Assembly: GCA_003216955.1 (NCBI GenBank)
Contig: QCHZ01000001.1
Span: forward strand, 1-64,000
DNA length: 64,000 bases
From: Prochlorococcus sp. AG-402-I21
Lineage (GTDB): Bacteria > Cyanobacteriota > Cyanobacteriia > PCC-6307 > Cyanobiaceae
Direction of reading: 5' to 3'
In this document: positions 30,629-42,270 of the stretch, piece by piece
How positions within the stretch are numbered: the stretch's first letter is position 1
How the letters are laid out: every line of letters starts with the position of its first letter
The notes under the pieces: model-generated
The model's input: only the letters and a program-made list of their open reading frames with translations
What the model was told of the DNA's origin: nothing
Database searches by the model: none
Position numbers and translations under genes: made by a program

Positions 30629-32551
30629 GTGGAATTAACGCCGTTAATTAAGGACAAGTCAAGACTATCGAATTTTTTGAAGGATATACCTAACGATCCT
30701 GGTTGTTATTTGATGAAAGATCGTGAGGATAGATTGTTATATGTTGGTAAGTCAAAAAAGTTAAGAAATAGAGTTAGAAGTTATTTTCGAGCCAGTGATG
30801 AATTGAGTCCAAGAATCTCTTTAATGGTTAGGCAAGTTGTAGATATTGAGTTGATAGTTACTGATACCGAAAGTGAAGCCTTAACTCTAGAATCAAATTT
30901 AATAAAATCTAATCAACCCTATTTTAATGTTCTATTAAAAGATGATAAGAAATATCCCTATATTTGTATTACCTGGGGTGATAAATATCCAAGAATCTTT
31001 TTAACTAGGAAAAGACGGGAAAGACAGCAAAAAGATAAATATTATGGTCCATACGTTGATGTTTATTTACTTAGACAGACCCTATTTAGTATAAAAAAAC
31101 TTTTTCCTCTTAGACAAAGAAGAATACCGCTTTACAAAGATAGAACGTGTCTTAATTATTCAATTGGAAGATGTCCAGGCGTCTGTCAAGAAGAAATAAG
31201 TTCAGGAGATTATAAAAATACACTAAAACGAGTTGAAATGATATTTCAAGGGAGAACTGAAGAATTGAGACTATTATTAGAAAAACAGATGCATTCTTTT
31301 TCAGAGTCATTGAAGTTTGAAGAAGCTGCATCTGTCAGAGATCAGCTAAATGGTATAGATAGATTGTATGAATCTCAAAAGATGATTATTCCTGATTCAT
31401 CTGTATGCAGAGATATAATCGCATTGGCATCAGAAGAGAATATATCCTCTATTCAAATTTTTCAAATGCGCTCAGGAAAATTAATTGGAAGACTTGGATA
31501 TTTCTCAGATAATAATAATCTCAGTACTTCTCAAATACTTCAAAAAGTTGTAGAAAATCATTACTCAAATGTTGATCCGATTGAAATACCTTCAGAAATA
31601 TTAGTTCAGCATCAATTACAAAATACAGATATAATATCGGATTGGCTAAGTGAATTAAAAAAGCAAAAAGTTAATATAACAATCCCAAAAAGATCTAAGA
31701 AAGCGGAAATTATAAAATTAGTAGAAAAGAATGCAAATATGGAGTTGCAAAGAATTAGACAATCTCAAGATAAAAATCTAGTTGAGCTTGACGATTTAAC
31801 CAATATTCTTGAGTTAATAAAAATTCCAAAAAGAATTGAATGTTATGATATTAGTCATATTCAAGGTAGTGATGCTGTCGCTTCTCAGGTAGTATTTATT
31901 GATGGTATTGCGGCTAGGCAACATTACAGAAAATATAAAATTAAAAGTTCAAATATAAAACTAGGACATAGTGACGATTTCGAATCAATGGCTGAAGTTA
32001 TTACTAGGAGATTTAAAAGATGGGCTCGTTATAAAGATGATGGTGGTGATATGAATAAACTATCAAGTAATGAATGTAGTGTTTTAGACAAGAATAATTT
32101 GAATGATTGGCCTGATTTAGTTGTAATAGATGGAGGTAAAGGGCAATTAAGTTCGGTATTAGAGGCTTTAGAAGAGTTGAAGCTAGATCAAAATATAAAT
32201 CTCATATCTTTAGCCAAGAAGAAAGAAGAGATATTTATTCCAAATGTTAAACAATCATTAGACACTGACCCTAATCAACCTGGAATGCTTTTGTTACGAA
32301 GAATTAGAGATGAAGCTCATAGGTTTGCAATTACCTTTCACAGACAAAAAAGAAGTCAACGTATGAAACGCTCTCAATTAAATGAGATACCAGGATTGGG
32401 ACCACAAAGAATCAAATTATTATTGGAGCATTTTAGATCAATAGAGGCTATTCAAATGGCATCTCTTTCCGAACTTTCATCAGCACCAGGCTTGGGATCA
32501 TCTACTGCTGGTGTTATTCGAAATTATTTTCACCCAAATGAAAATAAATAA
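30629..32551 (+). CDS. uvrC: Excinuclease ABC subunit C
   Basis: Makes the two incisions in nucleotide-excision repair. The 640 residues have an N-terminal GIY-YIG-type nuclease (GCYLMKDREDRLLYVGKSKKL, residues about 25-45), Cys-rich CLNYSIGRCPGVC near 172 and a UVR helix hairpin (KFEEAASVRDQL). The UvrC RNase H-like domain (ECYDISHIQGSDAVASQVVF and DLVVIDGGKGQLSSV) and C-terminal helix-hairpin-helix repeats (LNEIPGLGPQRIKLLLEHF) follow. The start is a GTG at 30629. Confidence 0.96.
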   Translation: MELTPLIKDKSRLSNFLKDIPNDPGCYLMKDREDRLLYVGKSKKLRNRVRSYFRASDELSPRISLMVRQVVDIELIVTDTESEALTLESNLIKSNQPYFNVLLKDDKKYPYICITWGDKYPRIFLTRKRRERQQKDKYYGPYVDVYLLRQTLFSIKKLFPLRQRRIPLYKDRTCLNYSIGRCPGVCQEEISSGDYKNTLKRVEMIFQGRTEELRLLLEKQMHSFSESLKFEEAASVRDQLNGIDRLYESQKMIIPDSSVCRDIIALASEENISSIQIFQMRSGKLIGRLGYFSDNNNLSTSQILQKVVENHYSNVDPIEIPSEILVQHQLQNTDIISDWLSELKKQKVNITIPKRSKKAEIIKLVEKNANMELQRIRQSQDKNLVELDDLTNILELIKIPKRIECYDISHIQGSDAVASQVVFIDGIAARQHYRKYKIKSSNIKLGHSDDFESMAEVITRRFKRWARYKDDGGDMNKLSSNECSVLDKNNLNDWPDLVVIDGGKGQLSSVLEALEELKLDQNINLISLAKKKEEIFIPNVKQSLDTDPNQPGMLLLRRIRDEAHRFAITFHRQKRSQRMKRSQLNEIPGLGPQRIKLLLEHFRSIEAIQMASLSELSSAPGLGSSTAGVIRNYFHPNENK

Positions 32552-32643
32552 TCTATTGATAAATTATTAACGACCATGGGACAGTTAATCTTTATTATAG
32601 TAATGTATAGAGTGATATGAAGGTACGAAACATTTTATAGAAT

Positions 32644-33207
32644 ATGATTTTTTCACCAGAGACATATTTATGGTTTAAATCTTTTCATATTATCGGGGTA
32701 GTTGTTTGGTTTGCTGGCTTATTTTACTTAGTCAGATTATTTATTTATCATGTAGAAGTCCAGAATGAGAAAGAAGAAATAAGGGATGTATTTAATAAGC
32801 AATATACATTAATGGAAAAAAGACTAGCTAATATTATAACAACTCCTGGCATGATTTTAGCTGTCATTATGGCATCTGGATTATTATATATGCAGCCTGT
32901 ATATCTTACACAAACATGGATGCAGATTAAATTATTGTTTGTCACTTTTTTGCTTATTTATCATTTTTATTGCTATAAAATCATGAACGAATTAACTAAT
33001 AATCAATACAATTATAGCGGACAGCAACTCCGTGCTTTGAATGAGTTGCCTACACTATTATTAGTAGTTGTTGTAATGCTTGTTGTATTTAAAAACCAGT
33101 TTCCAACCAGTGCAGCAAGTTGGTTGATATTTGGCTTAATTCTCTTTATGGCTGCAAGTATACAGTTTTATGCTAAATGGAGAAGAAATAGGAAACAATT
33201 CACTTAG
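32644..33207 (+). CDS. hemJ: Protoporphyrinogen IX oxidase HemJ
   Basis: Membrane enzyme that oxidises protoporphyrinogen IX on the route to heme and chlorophyll in most cyanobacteria. The 187 residues have about four or five hydrophobic helices. The conserved His region WFKSFHIIGVVVWFAGLFYL and a second His at IYHVE are in the first helix, with RALNELPTLLLVVVVMLVV later. Family members bind a b-type heme through such His residues. No hemG or hemY is in view. It is 92 bases after uvrC and six before the PHP gene. Confidence 0.92.
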   Translation: MIFSPETYLWFKSFHIIGVVVWFAGLFYLVRLFIYHVEVQNEKEEIRDVFNKQYTLMEKRLANIITTPGMILAVIMASGLLYMQPVYLTQTWMQIKLLFVTFLLIYHFYCYKIMNELTNNQYNYSGQQLRALNELPTLLLVVVVMLVVFKNQFPTSAASWLIFGLILFMAASIQFYAKWRRNRKQFT

Positions 33208-33212
33208 CTAGT

Positions 33213-33872
33213 ATGTCTCATATTGATTCTACTGAATTAATTAACATAATTAAATCAATTACTAAGAATAGTTGTCCAAATTCTATCAACTTTCACATGC
33301 ATTCAACATTTAGCGATGGAAGTTTGACTGCTAAACAAATTTATTACCAAGCAATTGAATTAAATATTGATCATTATGCAATTACAGATCATCATTCAGT
33401 TAATGCATATATTGAATTAAGCAAAATTAACGACTCTATATATAAGGAGAGATCTAATCTTCCTAAACTTTGGACTGGTATAGAAATTACTTGTCTATTA
33501 AAGGGGTGTTTAGTTCATGTTTTAGGTCTTGGTTTTGATCATAATTCAAAATACTTATTACCTTATGTTGATTATAAGGCTGCTATTGGTAATGAATTAT
33601 TAGCTTCGACAGTAGTAGATTCGATTCATAAAGCTAATGGAATTGCCGTTTTAGCTCATCCCGCTAGATATAAGCTTCCATTTGATCTCTTGATTAATGA
33701 AGCATCAAAACTTGGTTTTGATGCTGTTGAAACTTGGTATAACTATGAAAGAGCACATAATTGGATCCCATCAGAATTTGTATGCGATAAAATTTTTGAT
33801 TGCGCAAACTCTTATTCATTATTATCAACCTGTGGTACCGATAGCCACGGACTATCTCTTCTTAGGCGTTAA
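33213..33872 (+). CDS. PHP-domain metal-dependent phosphoesterase
   Basis: Predicted TIM-barrel hydrolase related to YciV/RNase AM and the DNA polymerase PHP domain. The 219 residues show the four metal motifs in order: NFHMHSTFSDG (HxH), DHYAITDHHS, GIEITC with VHVLGLGF, VLAHPARYKLP near 148 and CGTDSHG at 208-214. The domain is complete. Substrate is unknown; small nucleotides or oligonucleotides are plausible by family. The C-terminus is five bases from the convergent cobN end. Confidence 0.83.
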   Translation: MSHIDSTELINIIKSITKNSCPNSINFHMHSTFSDGSLTAKQIYYQAIELNIDHYAITDHHSVNAYIELSKINDSIYKERSNLPKLWTGIEITCLLKGCLVHVLGLGFDHNSKYLLPYVDYKAAIGNELLASTVVDSIHKANGIAVLAHPARYKLPFDLLINEASKLGFDAVETWYNYERAHNWIPSEFVCDKIFDCANSYSLLSTCGTDSHGLSLLRR

Positions 33873-33877
33873 ATAAT

Positions 33878-36800
33878 TTATAAATTATTATTAGAAGTAT
33901 AGTTTTCAATTTTACTATCTATATCTGATAGTAATTGTTTTATAGATGATATTTCTTCAATAGTTGCATTTGTCCAAAGTTTTCTGTTGGATGCTTCCAG
34001 TAATCTTTCAGCGATATCTCTTAAAGCCCAAGGATTGTTTTCACTAATAAAAGTTTTCGTATTATTATTCATTAACCAATTATTCACTATAGATTGATAA
34101 CACCAATTAGGAACTAAGTTTGTAGTTGCGTCATAAGAGAATAAATAGTCAAGGCTAGCTGACATTTCAAAAGCCCCTTTATATCCATGTTCTTTAATCC
34201 CCTCTATCCATTTAGGGTTTAATAATCTGCTACGAACAACTTTATCAATTTCTTTTGAGAGTTTATGAATTCTTGGCCGTTGATACCTTGAATTATCTGC
34301 AAAATAGGCTTGAGGATTTATTCCACTAGTCTTTTTAATCGCAGAAATTAATCCACCCTGAAATTGATAGTAATCATCTGAATCAAGTATGTCATGTTCT
34401 CTATTGTCCTGACTATGAAGTACTACTTTTACCTTTGACAAATTACTTTCTAATCCATCTTTGTCTTTTATGATTTTACTTGAACCTTCATATCTCCATT
34501 TACTCCATTCGATAAATGCATCAGCGAGTTCTGATTGATTCTCCCAAGATCCACTATTGATTATTTCTTGTAATCCTGCTCCGTATGATCCGGGGGCAGA
34601 TCCGTATATTCTTGATTTTGTATTTCCATTTCTATATGACTCAGCAAGTGGATTATTGGAAGAGGATTCTTTTAAATTTCCAATAAGATTTTGACCTCTT
34701 CGAATCAATTCAATTATCTGTGGAAATGCATCCCTGAATAAACCAGAAATTCTTAATGTTACGTCTACTCTTGGTCTATTCAATACACTGAGGGGAATGA
34801 CCTCAACGTCAACTACTCTTCTTAAAGTACCGTCCCATATTGGCCTTAAACCCATGAGAGCAAAAAGCTGACAAATATCTTCTCCACCATTTCTCATCGT
34901 TGAAGTACCCCAAATTGAAATAGCAAGGTGTGAAAGGTGTTCACCATTTTCTTGTAGGTAAAGTTCCATTATTTGTTCAGCACTTCTTTTCCCTAAGTCC
35001 CAAGCTGTTTCAGTTGGTATTGCTCTTATATCAACCGAAAAGAAATTCTTGCCTGTGGGTATAACTTCTAATTTCCCTCTTGTAGGAGCCCCAGAAGGAC
35101 CGCTAGAAATTCTTTTACCGTCTAAAGCTTCGAGAAAATTAGTTTTTTCGTTAGCTGAACTATTTAATAGTCTTGGTAAAATATTATTTAGTAAATGATT
35201 TATATAAATATTAGGTTTTTCGTGATCTAGGTAATTTAAAATTTTACTATCAAGTTTTATCTTCTTTTTTGATTTATCCTTGTGATTAAGTATTTTAAAA
35301 TAATGAAACTCTATTATATATTTCCCGATGTTATTCAACCAGTCAACTACTTTACCGACTTTCCTTGCATTAATATCTGTATAATCTTTAAATAAATCAA
35401 TGTCAAGTTGGTTTAAGTTTTTACTCTCTTCGTCACTCCAAGGGTCTAATGTAAAACCTAAATCTTCTGCTAAACCTTGTGTAAGACCGAGAATTTTTCC
35501 TGTAGGTACATTAGAAATTGTGAGTGTTAATTCTAATAATTTATCTATACTCTGATTAACTCCAAACACATGAAGACCAGTTCTTATCTGAGAATTCTTA
35601 ATTTCGCATAAATAACTCTCTGCATTATCTATTAGATCTTGTATAATTAATTTATCTTTTTCTGGTTTTAATTTATTTGATTCAATCCCTGGCCATGAAT
35701 TTTTAATTAAAAGATCTAGTATCTTTTTTTCTAATAATTCATTTCTATTATCGTTAATTAATTTAGATTCATAATATTCATCAATTAAATTTTCAATTCT
35801 TAGTAGGTCATTAAAACTTCCGGCATGAGATAGTGGTGGGGTTAAATGATCTATAATGATTGCATGTGTTCTTCTTTTTGCTTGTGAGCCTTCGCCAGGA
35901 TCATTTACAATAAATGGATATATATTTGGAATAGGAGGACAAAGAATAAATGGGAAACAATTATGACTTAAACCAACCCCTTTTCCTGGTAACCATTCCA
36001 AACTTCCATGTTTACCCAGATGTACAATTGCATTCGCTTTAAATGTATTATATAGCCAACAATATTGTGCAATATATTTATGTGTAGGAGGTAAGTCGGG
36101 CGAGTGTAAATCAGATAAATTATCGCTCTCATAACCCCTATTTGACTGAATTAAAATTGTTATATTTCCAAAGTTTATTCCATTAATAGGAAATCCAGAC
36201 TTTTCTAATTGAAAAGAATCAATGGGGTCTCCCCATCGATTTGATATCTTTTCTTTAACGTTAGATTCGAGTTCTTTCCAATAAAGTAAATAATCTTGAA
36301 TATTTAAATATGATTGAGGTTCATTTGAGATTGTCTCTTCAGAATTAGTCCTATGACTTAATATAAGGTTAATTAGTTCTTTACTACTATCAGGAATATT
36401 TTCATTTCCTAGATTATATCCCTCGTCTTTAAGCCAGTTCAAAATATTTAAGAGGCTTTCAGGTGTATCTAAACCAACTCCATTCGCAATTCTTGAGTCT
36501 TTTACTGGGTAATTTGCTATCACCAGAGCTATCTTTTTATTTGAATTATTGGCTTGTTGTAGATAAGTTAGATTTTTTATATATTTTATGCACCATTCAA
36601 TATGTTTTTCATATGGCTCTGTTTTATATACAGCAACTGATAATTCATTATCTGTATAAGTAAGGTTTTTAAATGCAACTGGAATTGTACAGATACGACC
36701 ATCCACTTCTGGTAAAACAACTTGAATTGATAAGTCAATGGGGTTAAGACCTACTAAAGATTCTTTCCACTCAGTTATAGATGAGCTAGATATTAGTAGT

Positions 36801-37651
36801 TGATATACAGGTATATCTAATCTATCCCACAAGTTTTTCTTTACATCATCATGTTTATATTCAACTGATGAAAATGAGGTTGTAGTTATTATTGCTTTTA
36901 TGTTCTCTTTTTCTAATAGACTTATTATTTGATTCTCTATATTCTTAGATTTAAAACTTGTAATCCATATTATTTTAGCATTTAATTTATATTTATTAGA
37001 TATATCATTTATTTTATCAGCTAACTCTGTATTACCCGATTGTAAAAGTGATTTATAGAGAAATACGGCAATAGATGGATTATCATTATTTTTCCATTTC
37101 CATTTTATTAACTCATCATGATATTCAATTAAATTTGAATTTAAATTAATTTCTTCAACATCAATTATATTCTCTAAGGTTTGAAGCATATAATTATAGT
37201 TTTTTAGACCTCCTTGATTTAAAAGTGTTTGAATTAAATCAACATTCTCTTGATTTAAGCTACTAATTTCTTGGACATCATTTGCTGTACTTTCAATTCC
37301 AGAGACTATTATCAGATGTCTATTTGGTTTCTCTAATTGCCATAAACCTAATTGTTCAAATCCATAAGACCAGTATGATCTTGACCCTAAAAACCTAACA
37401 AGAATAATTTCAGCTTTATTACATGTATTAGTTATATAATGATCAATTGATGCATTTGAAGATAAATAAGCTATAGGTAATGCTTTTATTTTATTTTTCC
37501 ACTTACTATTGTCAGGGAGCTTTAATACTGTAGATAAACAGGTTATATCAGATGTAGCGCTAGTTAGGAAGATAACTGGAGCTGATGGCTGTTCGATAAA
37601 TGTATTTTCTTCTTGAGGTTCATTCCCTGGAAGGGTGGAAATTCTATGCAT
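33878..37651 (-). CDS. cobN: Cobaltochelatase subunit CobN
   Basis: Large subunit of the ATP-dependent cobalt chelatase that inserts cobalt into hydrogenobyrinic acid a,c-diamide. At 1257 residues the family length is complete. Characteristic blocks include IVHLGKHGSLEWLPGKGVGLS near residue 545-565, PLSHAGSFNDLLRIE, a long central helical region and IYGSAPGSYGAGLQEII near 1020-1035. The related magnesium chelatase ChlH has a similar fold, but the HGSLEWLPGK form and overall length fit CobN. The gene is single and leftward, with cobU at 53.3 kb and metH at 38.7 kb. Confidence 0.93.
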   Translation of the reverse strand: MHRISTLPGNEPQEENTFIEQPSAPVIFLTSATSDITCLSTVLKLPDNSKWKNKIKALPIAYLSSNASIDHYITNTCNKAEIILVRFLGSRSYWSYGFEQLGLWQLEKPNRHLIIVSGIESTANDVQEISSLNQENVDLIQTLLNQGGLKNYNYMLQTLENIIDVEEINLNSNLIEYHDELIKWKWKNNDNPSIAVFLYKSLLQSGNTELADKINDISNKYKLNAKIIWITSFKSKNIENQIISLLEKENIKAIITTTSFSSVEYKHDDVKKNLWDRLDIPVYQLLISSSSITEWKESLVGLNPIDLSIQVVLPEVDGRICTIPVAFKNLTYTDNELSVAVYKTEPYEKHIEWCIKYIKNLTYLQQANNSNKKIALVIANYPVKDSRIANGVGLDTPESLLNILNWLKDEGYNLGNENIPDSSKELINLILSHRTNSEETISNEPQSYLNIQDYLLYWKELESNVKEKISNRWGDPIDSFQLEKSGFPINGINFGNITILIQSNRGYESDNLSDLHSPDLPPTHKYIAQYCWLYNTFKANAIVHLGKHGSLEWLPGKGVGLSHNCFPFILCPPIPNIYPFIVNDPGEGSQAKRRTHAIIIDHLTPPLSHAGSFNDLLRIENLIDEYYESKLINDNRNELLEKKILDLLIKNSWPGIESNKLKPEKDKLIIQDLIDNAESYLCEIKNSQIRTGLHVFGVNQSIDKLLELTLTISNVPTGKILGLTQGLAEDLGFTLDPWSDEESKNLNQLDIDLFKDYTDINARKVGKVVDWLNNIGKYIIEFHYFKILNHKDKSKKKIKLDSKILNYLDHEKPNIYINHLLNNILPRLLNSSANEKTNFLEALDGKRISSGPSGAPTRGKLEVIPTGKNFFSVDIRAIPTETAWDLGKRSAEQIMELYLQENGEHLSHLAISIWGTSTMRNGGEDICQLFALMGLRPIWDGTLRRVVDVEVIPLSVLNRPRVDVTLRISGLFRDAFPQIIELIRRGQNLIGNLKESSSNNPLAESYRNGNTKSRIYGSAPGSYGAGLQEIINSGSWENQSELADAFIEWSKWRYEGSSKIIKDKDGLESNLSKVKVVLHSQDNREHDILDSDDYYQFQGGLISAIKKTSGINPQAYFADNSRYQRPRIHKLSKEIDKVVRSRLLNPKWIEGIKEHGYKGAFEMSASLDYLFSYDATTNLVPNWCYQSIVNNWLMNNNTKTFISENNPWALRDIAERLLEASNRKLWTNATIEEISSIKQLLSDIDSKIENYTSNNNL

Positions 37652-37722
37652 TCATTTATTATGTGTAATAAGAGCAGTAAAAACTGAAATGCTGGTTGTT
37701 TTCATCTTAGCTGGAACTAATA

Positions 37723-38637
37723 ATGCATAATTTTCTTCCATTCGCTTGGTTTGAAGGGCAATGTATCCCATTTAATGAGGCGAAGCTATCTATAGCTACT
37801 CATGCACTTCATTATGGAACCGCAGCTTTTGGAGGAATGCGGGCTATTCCTGATCCAAATAATAGTAAATCATTTTTATTATTTAGAGCAGATAAACACG
37901 CAAAAAGATTATGTCAAAGTGCTAGATTTTTGATGACTGAATTAGATGAGGATTTTGTATTAAAGTCTCTTGAAACATTTCTTGTTAAAAACAAACCGAC
38001 TCAACCTGTATACATAAGACCATTTGTATATACTAGTGACTTAGGTATTGCGCCAAGGTTACATAATATAGAAACTAATTTCTTTATTTATGGAATAGAA
38101 CTAGGTGATTATCTATCACCTGATGGGGTTACTTGTCGCGTTAGTAGTTGGACTCGTCAGCAAGACAACTCACTTCCATTAAGAGGTAAAATTAGTGGCG
38201 CTTATATTACTAGCTCCTTAGCTAAAACTGAAGCAGTAAAAAGTGGATTTGATGAAGCACTATTATTAAATAGTCAAGGTAAAATCAGTGAAGCTAGTGG
38301 CATGAACATTTTTATAGTCCGTAATGGTGAATTAATTACACCTGGTGTTGATCAAGATATTCTTGAAGGTATCACTCGCTTAAGTGTTATAGAACTGGCA
38401 AAAAGAGATGGTTTAAAAGTTATTGAAAGACCAGTAGATAAAACAGAATTGTTTATATCTGATGAAGTATTCCTTACAGGAACGGCGGCAAAAATTACCC
38501 CTATAAAAATGATTGAAACTACATTAATGAGCAAAGATATGCCCATAATGAATTCATTAAGAAAGAAGTTGACTAAAATTACAGAAGGTTTAGTTCCTGA
38601 ATATGAAAATTGGGTTAAACGTGTACACATAGATTAA
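37723..38637 (+). CDS. ilvE: Branched-chain amino acid aminotransferase
   Basis: PLP fold-type IV transaminase finishing leucine, isoleucine and valine synthesis. The 304 residues start MHNFLPFAWFEGQCIPFNEA; the motif HALHYGTAAFGGMRA is near 27-41. The PLP Lys is in RGKISGAYITSSLA near 158, and SEASGMNIFIV and GITRLSVIELA follow. The first two motifs match the BCAT family, not D-amino acid transaminase. It is divergent from cobN and upstream of metH (63 bases). Confidence 0.94.
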   Translation: MHNFLPFAWFEGQCIPFNEAKLSIATHALHYGTAAFGGMRAIPDPNNSKSFLLFRADKHAKRLCQSARFLMTELDEDFVLKSLETFLVKNKPTQPVYIRPFVYTSDLGIAPRLHNIETNFFIYGIELGDYLSPDGVTCRVSSWTRQQDNSLPLRGKISGAYITSSLAKTEAVKSGFDEALLLNSQGKISEASGMNIFIVRNGELITPGVDQDILEGITRLSVIELAKRDGLKVIERPVDKTELFISDEVFLTGTAAKITPIKMIETTLMSKDMPIMNSLRKKLTKITEGLVPEYENWVKRVHID

Positions 38638-38700
38638 AATAAGACTATATAACTTATTTAAATTAATGTTTTCGTTTTTTATAAGTTAAATATATAATTT

Positions 38701-41700
38701 ATGACTGATTTTTTAGGCTATCTCAACTCTGAAAAGAGACCGATATTAGTCTTTGATGGCGCTACCGGCACGTCACTGCAAGATCAACAACTTACTGCAG
38801 ATGACTATGGCGGACCTTCTTTAGAAGGTTGTAATGAAAACCTTGTATTGACATCAGTCTCTAGCGTCGAAAAAGTACATGAATCATTTTTAAACGCAGG
38901 TTGTGATGTAATCGAAACAAATACATTTGGTGCTACTTCAATTGTTCTAGATGAATATGGAATTGGTAATAAAGCTTATGAGATCAATTTAAAAGCAGCA
39001 CAAATAGCAAGGAATGTTGCAAATAAATATCAATCAGCGGAAAAACCACGATTTGTAGCTGGATCTCTTGGACCAACAACCAAGCTACCAACCCTAGGTC
39101 ATATCAGTTTTGATGAGCTAAAAAATTCTTATCTTGAGCAAGCTAAAGCACTTATTGAAGGTGGAATTGATCTTTTTATTATTGAAACTTGCCAAGATGT
39201 TCTTCAAATCAAGGCTGCTCTGCAAAGTGTAAATGAAGCTATTGGTTCTGGAAAGAGAATTCCATTAATGGTGTCGGTAACCATGGAAACTACCGGCCAG
39301 ATGCTTATTGGTAGTGATATTTCTTCTATTACAACAATACTGGAGCCATTTAATATTGATATTTTGGGCCTTAATTGTGCAACTGGCCCGGAAGAAATGA
39401 AAGATCATATTAAATATTTATCACAACATTCACCATTCCATATAAGTTGTATACCAAATGCAGGACTTCCAGAGAATGTAGGTGGCAAGGCTCATTATCG
39501 ATTAACTCCAATGGAACTTAAGTTCCAACTTAGTCATTTTATTAATGATTTAGGAGTTCAACTAATTGGAGGTTGTTGTGGAACTAGACCGGAACATATT
39601 AAGCAACTTTCAGATTTATCTAAAGAGCTTTTATCTTCTGAGAAAAGGTTGGATACTCTTTCAAAAGAAAGATCTATAATTCCTGCTGCATCATCAATAT
39701 ATGAGTCTATTCCGTATGTGCAAGATAACTCTTTCTTGATCGTAGGTGAGAGATTAAATGCTAGTGGATCAAAAAAAGTACGAGAACTCCTAAACGATGA
39801 GGATTGGGACGGACTTGTTGGAATTGCAAAATCTCAACTGAAGGAAAATGCTCATGTTTTAGATGTAAATGTAGATTTTGTTGGAAGAAATGGAATCGAA
39901 GATATGTCTATGTTAGTCAAAAGACTTGTTAATAATATTAATTTGCCTTTGATGCTTGATTCAACAGATTATGAAAAAATGGAGAGCGGGCTAAAACATG
40001 CTGGCGGAAAATGTATTTTAAATTCTACTAATTATGAGGATGGACCAGACAGATTCTATAAAGTAATTGATCTTGCTAAACGATACGGGGCAGCGGTCGT
40101 GATTGGAACAATTGACGAAGATGGAATGGCTAGATCTGCTGATATAAAAGCAGAAATAGCAACAAGAGCCTATAAGGATGCGACTGATTCTGGATTAAAA
40201 TCTTATGAACTTTTTTACGATCCTCTAGCATTACCTATCTCAACAGGATTAGAAGAAGATAGAAAGAATGGTTTAGAAACTATAAAAGCAATTAAGTTAA
40301 TAAAAGATCAACATCCAGAAGTTCATTTAATCCTTGGAATTTCCAATGTAAGTTTTGGTTTATCTTCTAGTGCAAGAATTGTTCTTAATTCTATCTTTCT
40401 TAATGAAGCAATTAAGGCAGGCCTTGATTCTGCAATTGTTTCTCCCTCCAAGATTTTACCTCTAAACAAAATAAGTGAAGAAGAAATAAAAATTTGCATG
40501 GATCTTATTTATGATAGAAGAATATTTGAAAATAAAGTATGCACATATGATCCTTTAACAACCTTAACTAGTTATTTCGATGACTCTAAGACACTTCTAA
40601 ACAAAAGTACAAATAATGATGATATTAAATTACCAATAGAGGAAAAACTAAAGAATCATATTATTGATGGTGAAAAAACTAATTTACATTCAAATCTTGA
40701 TTTAGCATTAAAGAAATACAAACCTTTGGTAATAATTAATGAATATTTACTAGATGGCATGAAAGTAGTTGGTGAATTATTTGGGTCTGGTCAAATGCAA
40801 TTACCCTTTGTTCTCCAATCTGCGGAAACAATGAAATACTCTGTTTCATATTTAGAGGATTTTATGGATAAATCTGAGGTTAATCAATCAAAAGGAAAAT
40901 TTATTATCGCTACAGTTAAGGGTGATGTTCACGATATTGGCAAAAATCTAGTAGATATTATTTTATCAAATAACGGTTATGAAGTTATTAATTTAGGAAT
41001 TAAGCAAGAAGTCAATTCAATAATTAATGCTCAGAAAGAGCATAACGCTGATTGTATAGCCATGAGTGGTCTACTAGTTAAATCTACTGCATTTATGAAA
41101 GATAATCTTAAAGCATTAAATGAAGAAGATATATCTGTGCCTATTATTCTTGGTGGTGCAGCTCTGACTCCAAAATTTGTTAATCAAGATTGTGCAAGTG
41201 TTTATAAAGGGAAAGTTATTTACGGTAAAGATGCTTTTACAGATTTAAAATTTATGGATACATATATGAAAGCAAAGGAATTAAATAACTGGGATAATTT
41301 CTCAGGCTTTAAAGAAGGTGCTCCCGAGGGGATTACTATTGGTAATTATAAAAATACAAATACTCATCAAAAAATTAATATCAACAAAATCAAAGAAAAG
41401 CCTATTGAAGATACCTCAAGATCAAAAGATATATCTCAAATAGATCCTATTAAACCACCTTTCATAGGTCCAAGGTTTTTATTAGAAAAAGATATAGACA
41501 TAACTAAAGTTTATAAATTCTTAGATCGTAATGCTTTGTTTGCAGGCCAATGGCAAATGAAACGTTCCAAGCAAATGTCTGCTTCTGATTATAAGGACTT
41601 TTTACTTAAGAAGGCAGAACCCAAGTTGGATTACTGGATGAACAAAATAATAAACGAAAAGCTTATTAATCCATCATTAGTGTATGGATATTTTCCTTGT

Positions 41701-42249
41701 GGTAGAGTTGGTAATAATTTAAAAGTATATGATAAAGATCACCAAAGCCTTTTAGGTGATTTTTTATTACCTAGGCAAAGATCTGGAAAAAGATTTTGTA
41801 TTGCAGATTTTTATAATGACTTAAATAACAATCAGCCTACAGATTATTTGCCAATGCAGGCTGTAACAATGGGTGAATCAGCTAGTGAATATTCTCATAA
41901 ATTATTTAGTCAAGATTCATACTCAGATTATCTATTTTTTCATGGTTTGACAGTCCAGCTGGCAGAAGCACTTGCTGAATTCATACATTCTGTTATTAGG
42001 ATTGAATGTGGATTTGAAGACTATGAACCAGATAATATAAAAGATATCTTAGATGTTAAATATCAGGGATGCCGTTATTCTTTTGGCTATCCAGCTTGTC
42101 CTGAAGTCTCAGATTCTAGAAAACAATTGTTATGGCTTGATGCTAAAAAAATTAATATTTCCATGGATGAAAGTGAGCAACTTCACCCTGAGCAAAGTAC
42201 AACAGCTATTGTTGCCTTACATCCAGTAGCTAAATACTTTGGAATTTGA
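38701..42249 (+). CDS. metH: Cobalamin-dependent methionine synthase
   Basis: Transfers methyl from methyl-THF to homocysteine through cobalamin. The 1182 residues carry four modules. These are a homocysteine/zinc domain (Cys in [11 protein letters not shown] and the CC pair in [13 protein letters not shown]), the methyl-THF barrel ([20 protein letters not shown]), and the cobalamin cap and Rossmann domain with D742-V-H744-D-I-G747 (His744 axial ligand). The C-terminal reactivation domain has [10 protein letters not shown] and [21 protein letters not shown]. No cobalamin riboswitch fits into the 63 bases upstream. Together with cobN and cobU this shows a B12-dependent methionine route; no metE is visible here. 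Confidence 0.97.
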   Translation: MTDFLGYLNSEKRPILVFDGATGTSLQDQQLTADDYGGPSLEGCNENLVLTSVSSVEKVHESFLNAGCDVIETNTFGATSIVLDEYGIGNKAYEINLKAAQIARNVANKYQSAEKPRFVAGSLGPTTKLPTLGHISFDELKNSYLEQAKALIEGGIDLFIIETCQDVLQIKAALQSVNEAIGSGKRIPLMVSVTMETTGQMLIGSDISSITTILEPFNIDILGLNCATGPEEMKDHIKYLSQHSPFHISCIPNAGLPENVGGKAHYRLTPMELKFQLSHFINDLGVQLIGGCCGTRPEHIKQLSDLSKELLSSEKRLDTLSKERSIIPAASSIYESIPYVQDNSFLIVGERLNASGSKKVRELLNDEDWDGLVGIAKSQLKENAHVLDVNVDFVGRNGIEDMSMLVKRLVNNINLPLMLDSTDYEKMESGLKHAGGKCILNSTNYEDGPDRFYKVIDLAKRYGAAVVIGTIDEDGMARSADIKAEIATRAYKDATDSGLKSYELFYDPLALPISTGLEEDRKNGLETIKAIKLIKDQHPEVHLILGISNVSFGLSSSARIVLNSIFLNEAIKAGLDSAIVSPSKILPLNKISEEEIKICMDLIYDRRIFENKVCTYDPLTTLTSYFDDSKTLLNKSTNNDDIKLPIEEKLKNHIIDGEKTNLHSNLDLALKKYKPLVIINEYLLDGMKVVGELFGSGQMQLPFVLQSAETMKYSVSYLEDFMDKSEVNQSKGKFIIATVKGDVHDIGKNLVDIILSNNGYEVINLGIKQEVNSIINAQKEHNADCIAMSGLLVKSTAFMKDNLKALNEEDISVPIILGGAALTPKFVNQDCASVYKGKVIYGKDAFTDLKFMDTYMKAKELNNWDNFSGFKEGAPEGITIGNYKNTNTHQKININKIKEKPIEDTSRSKDISQIDPIKPPFIGPRFLLEKDIDITKVYKFLDRNALFAGQWQMKRSKQMSASDYKDFLLKKAEPKLDYWMNKIINEKLINPSLVYGYFPCGRVGNNLKVYDKDHQSLLGDFLLPRQRSGKRFCIADFYNDLNNNQPTDYLPMQAVTMGESASEYSHKLFSQDSYSDYLFFHGLTVQLAEALAEFIHSVIRIECGFEDYEPDNIKDILDVKYQGCRYSFGYPACPEVSDSRKQLLWLDAKKINISMDESEQLHPEQSTTAIVALHPVAKYFGI

Positions 42250-42270
42250 ATATCTTGCCCAATTTATAAA

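Noticed and set aside
33871-33888. AT-only palindrome AATAATTTATAAATTATT at the end of the PHP and cobN genes
   Set aside because: No G-C pairs and partly within stop codons; such symmetry is expected by chance in AT-rich DNA, so I do not call a terminator.
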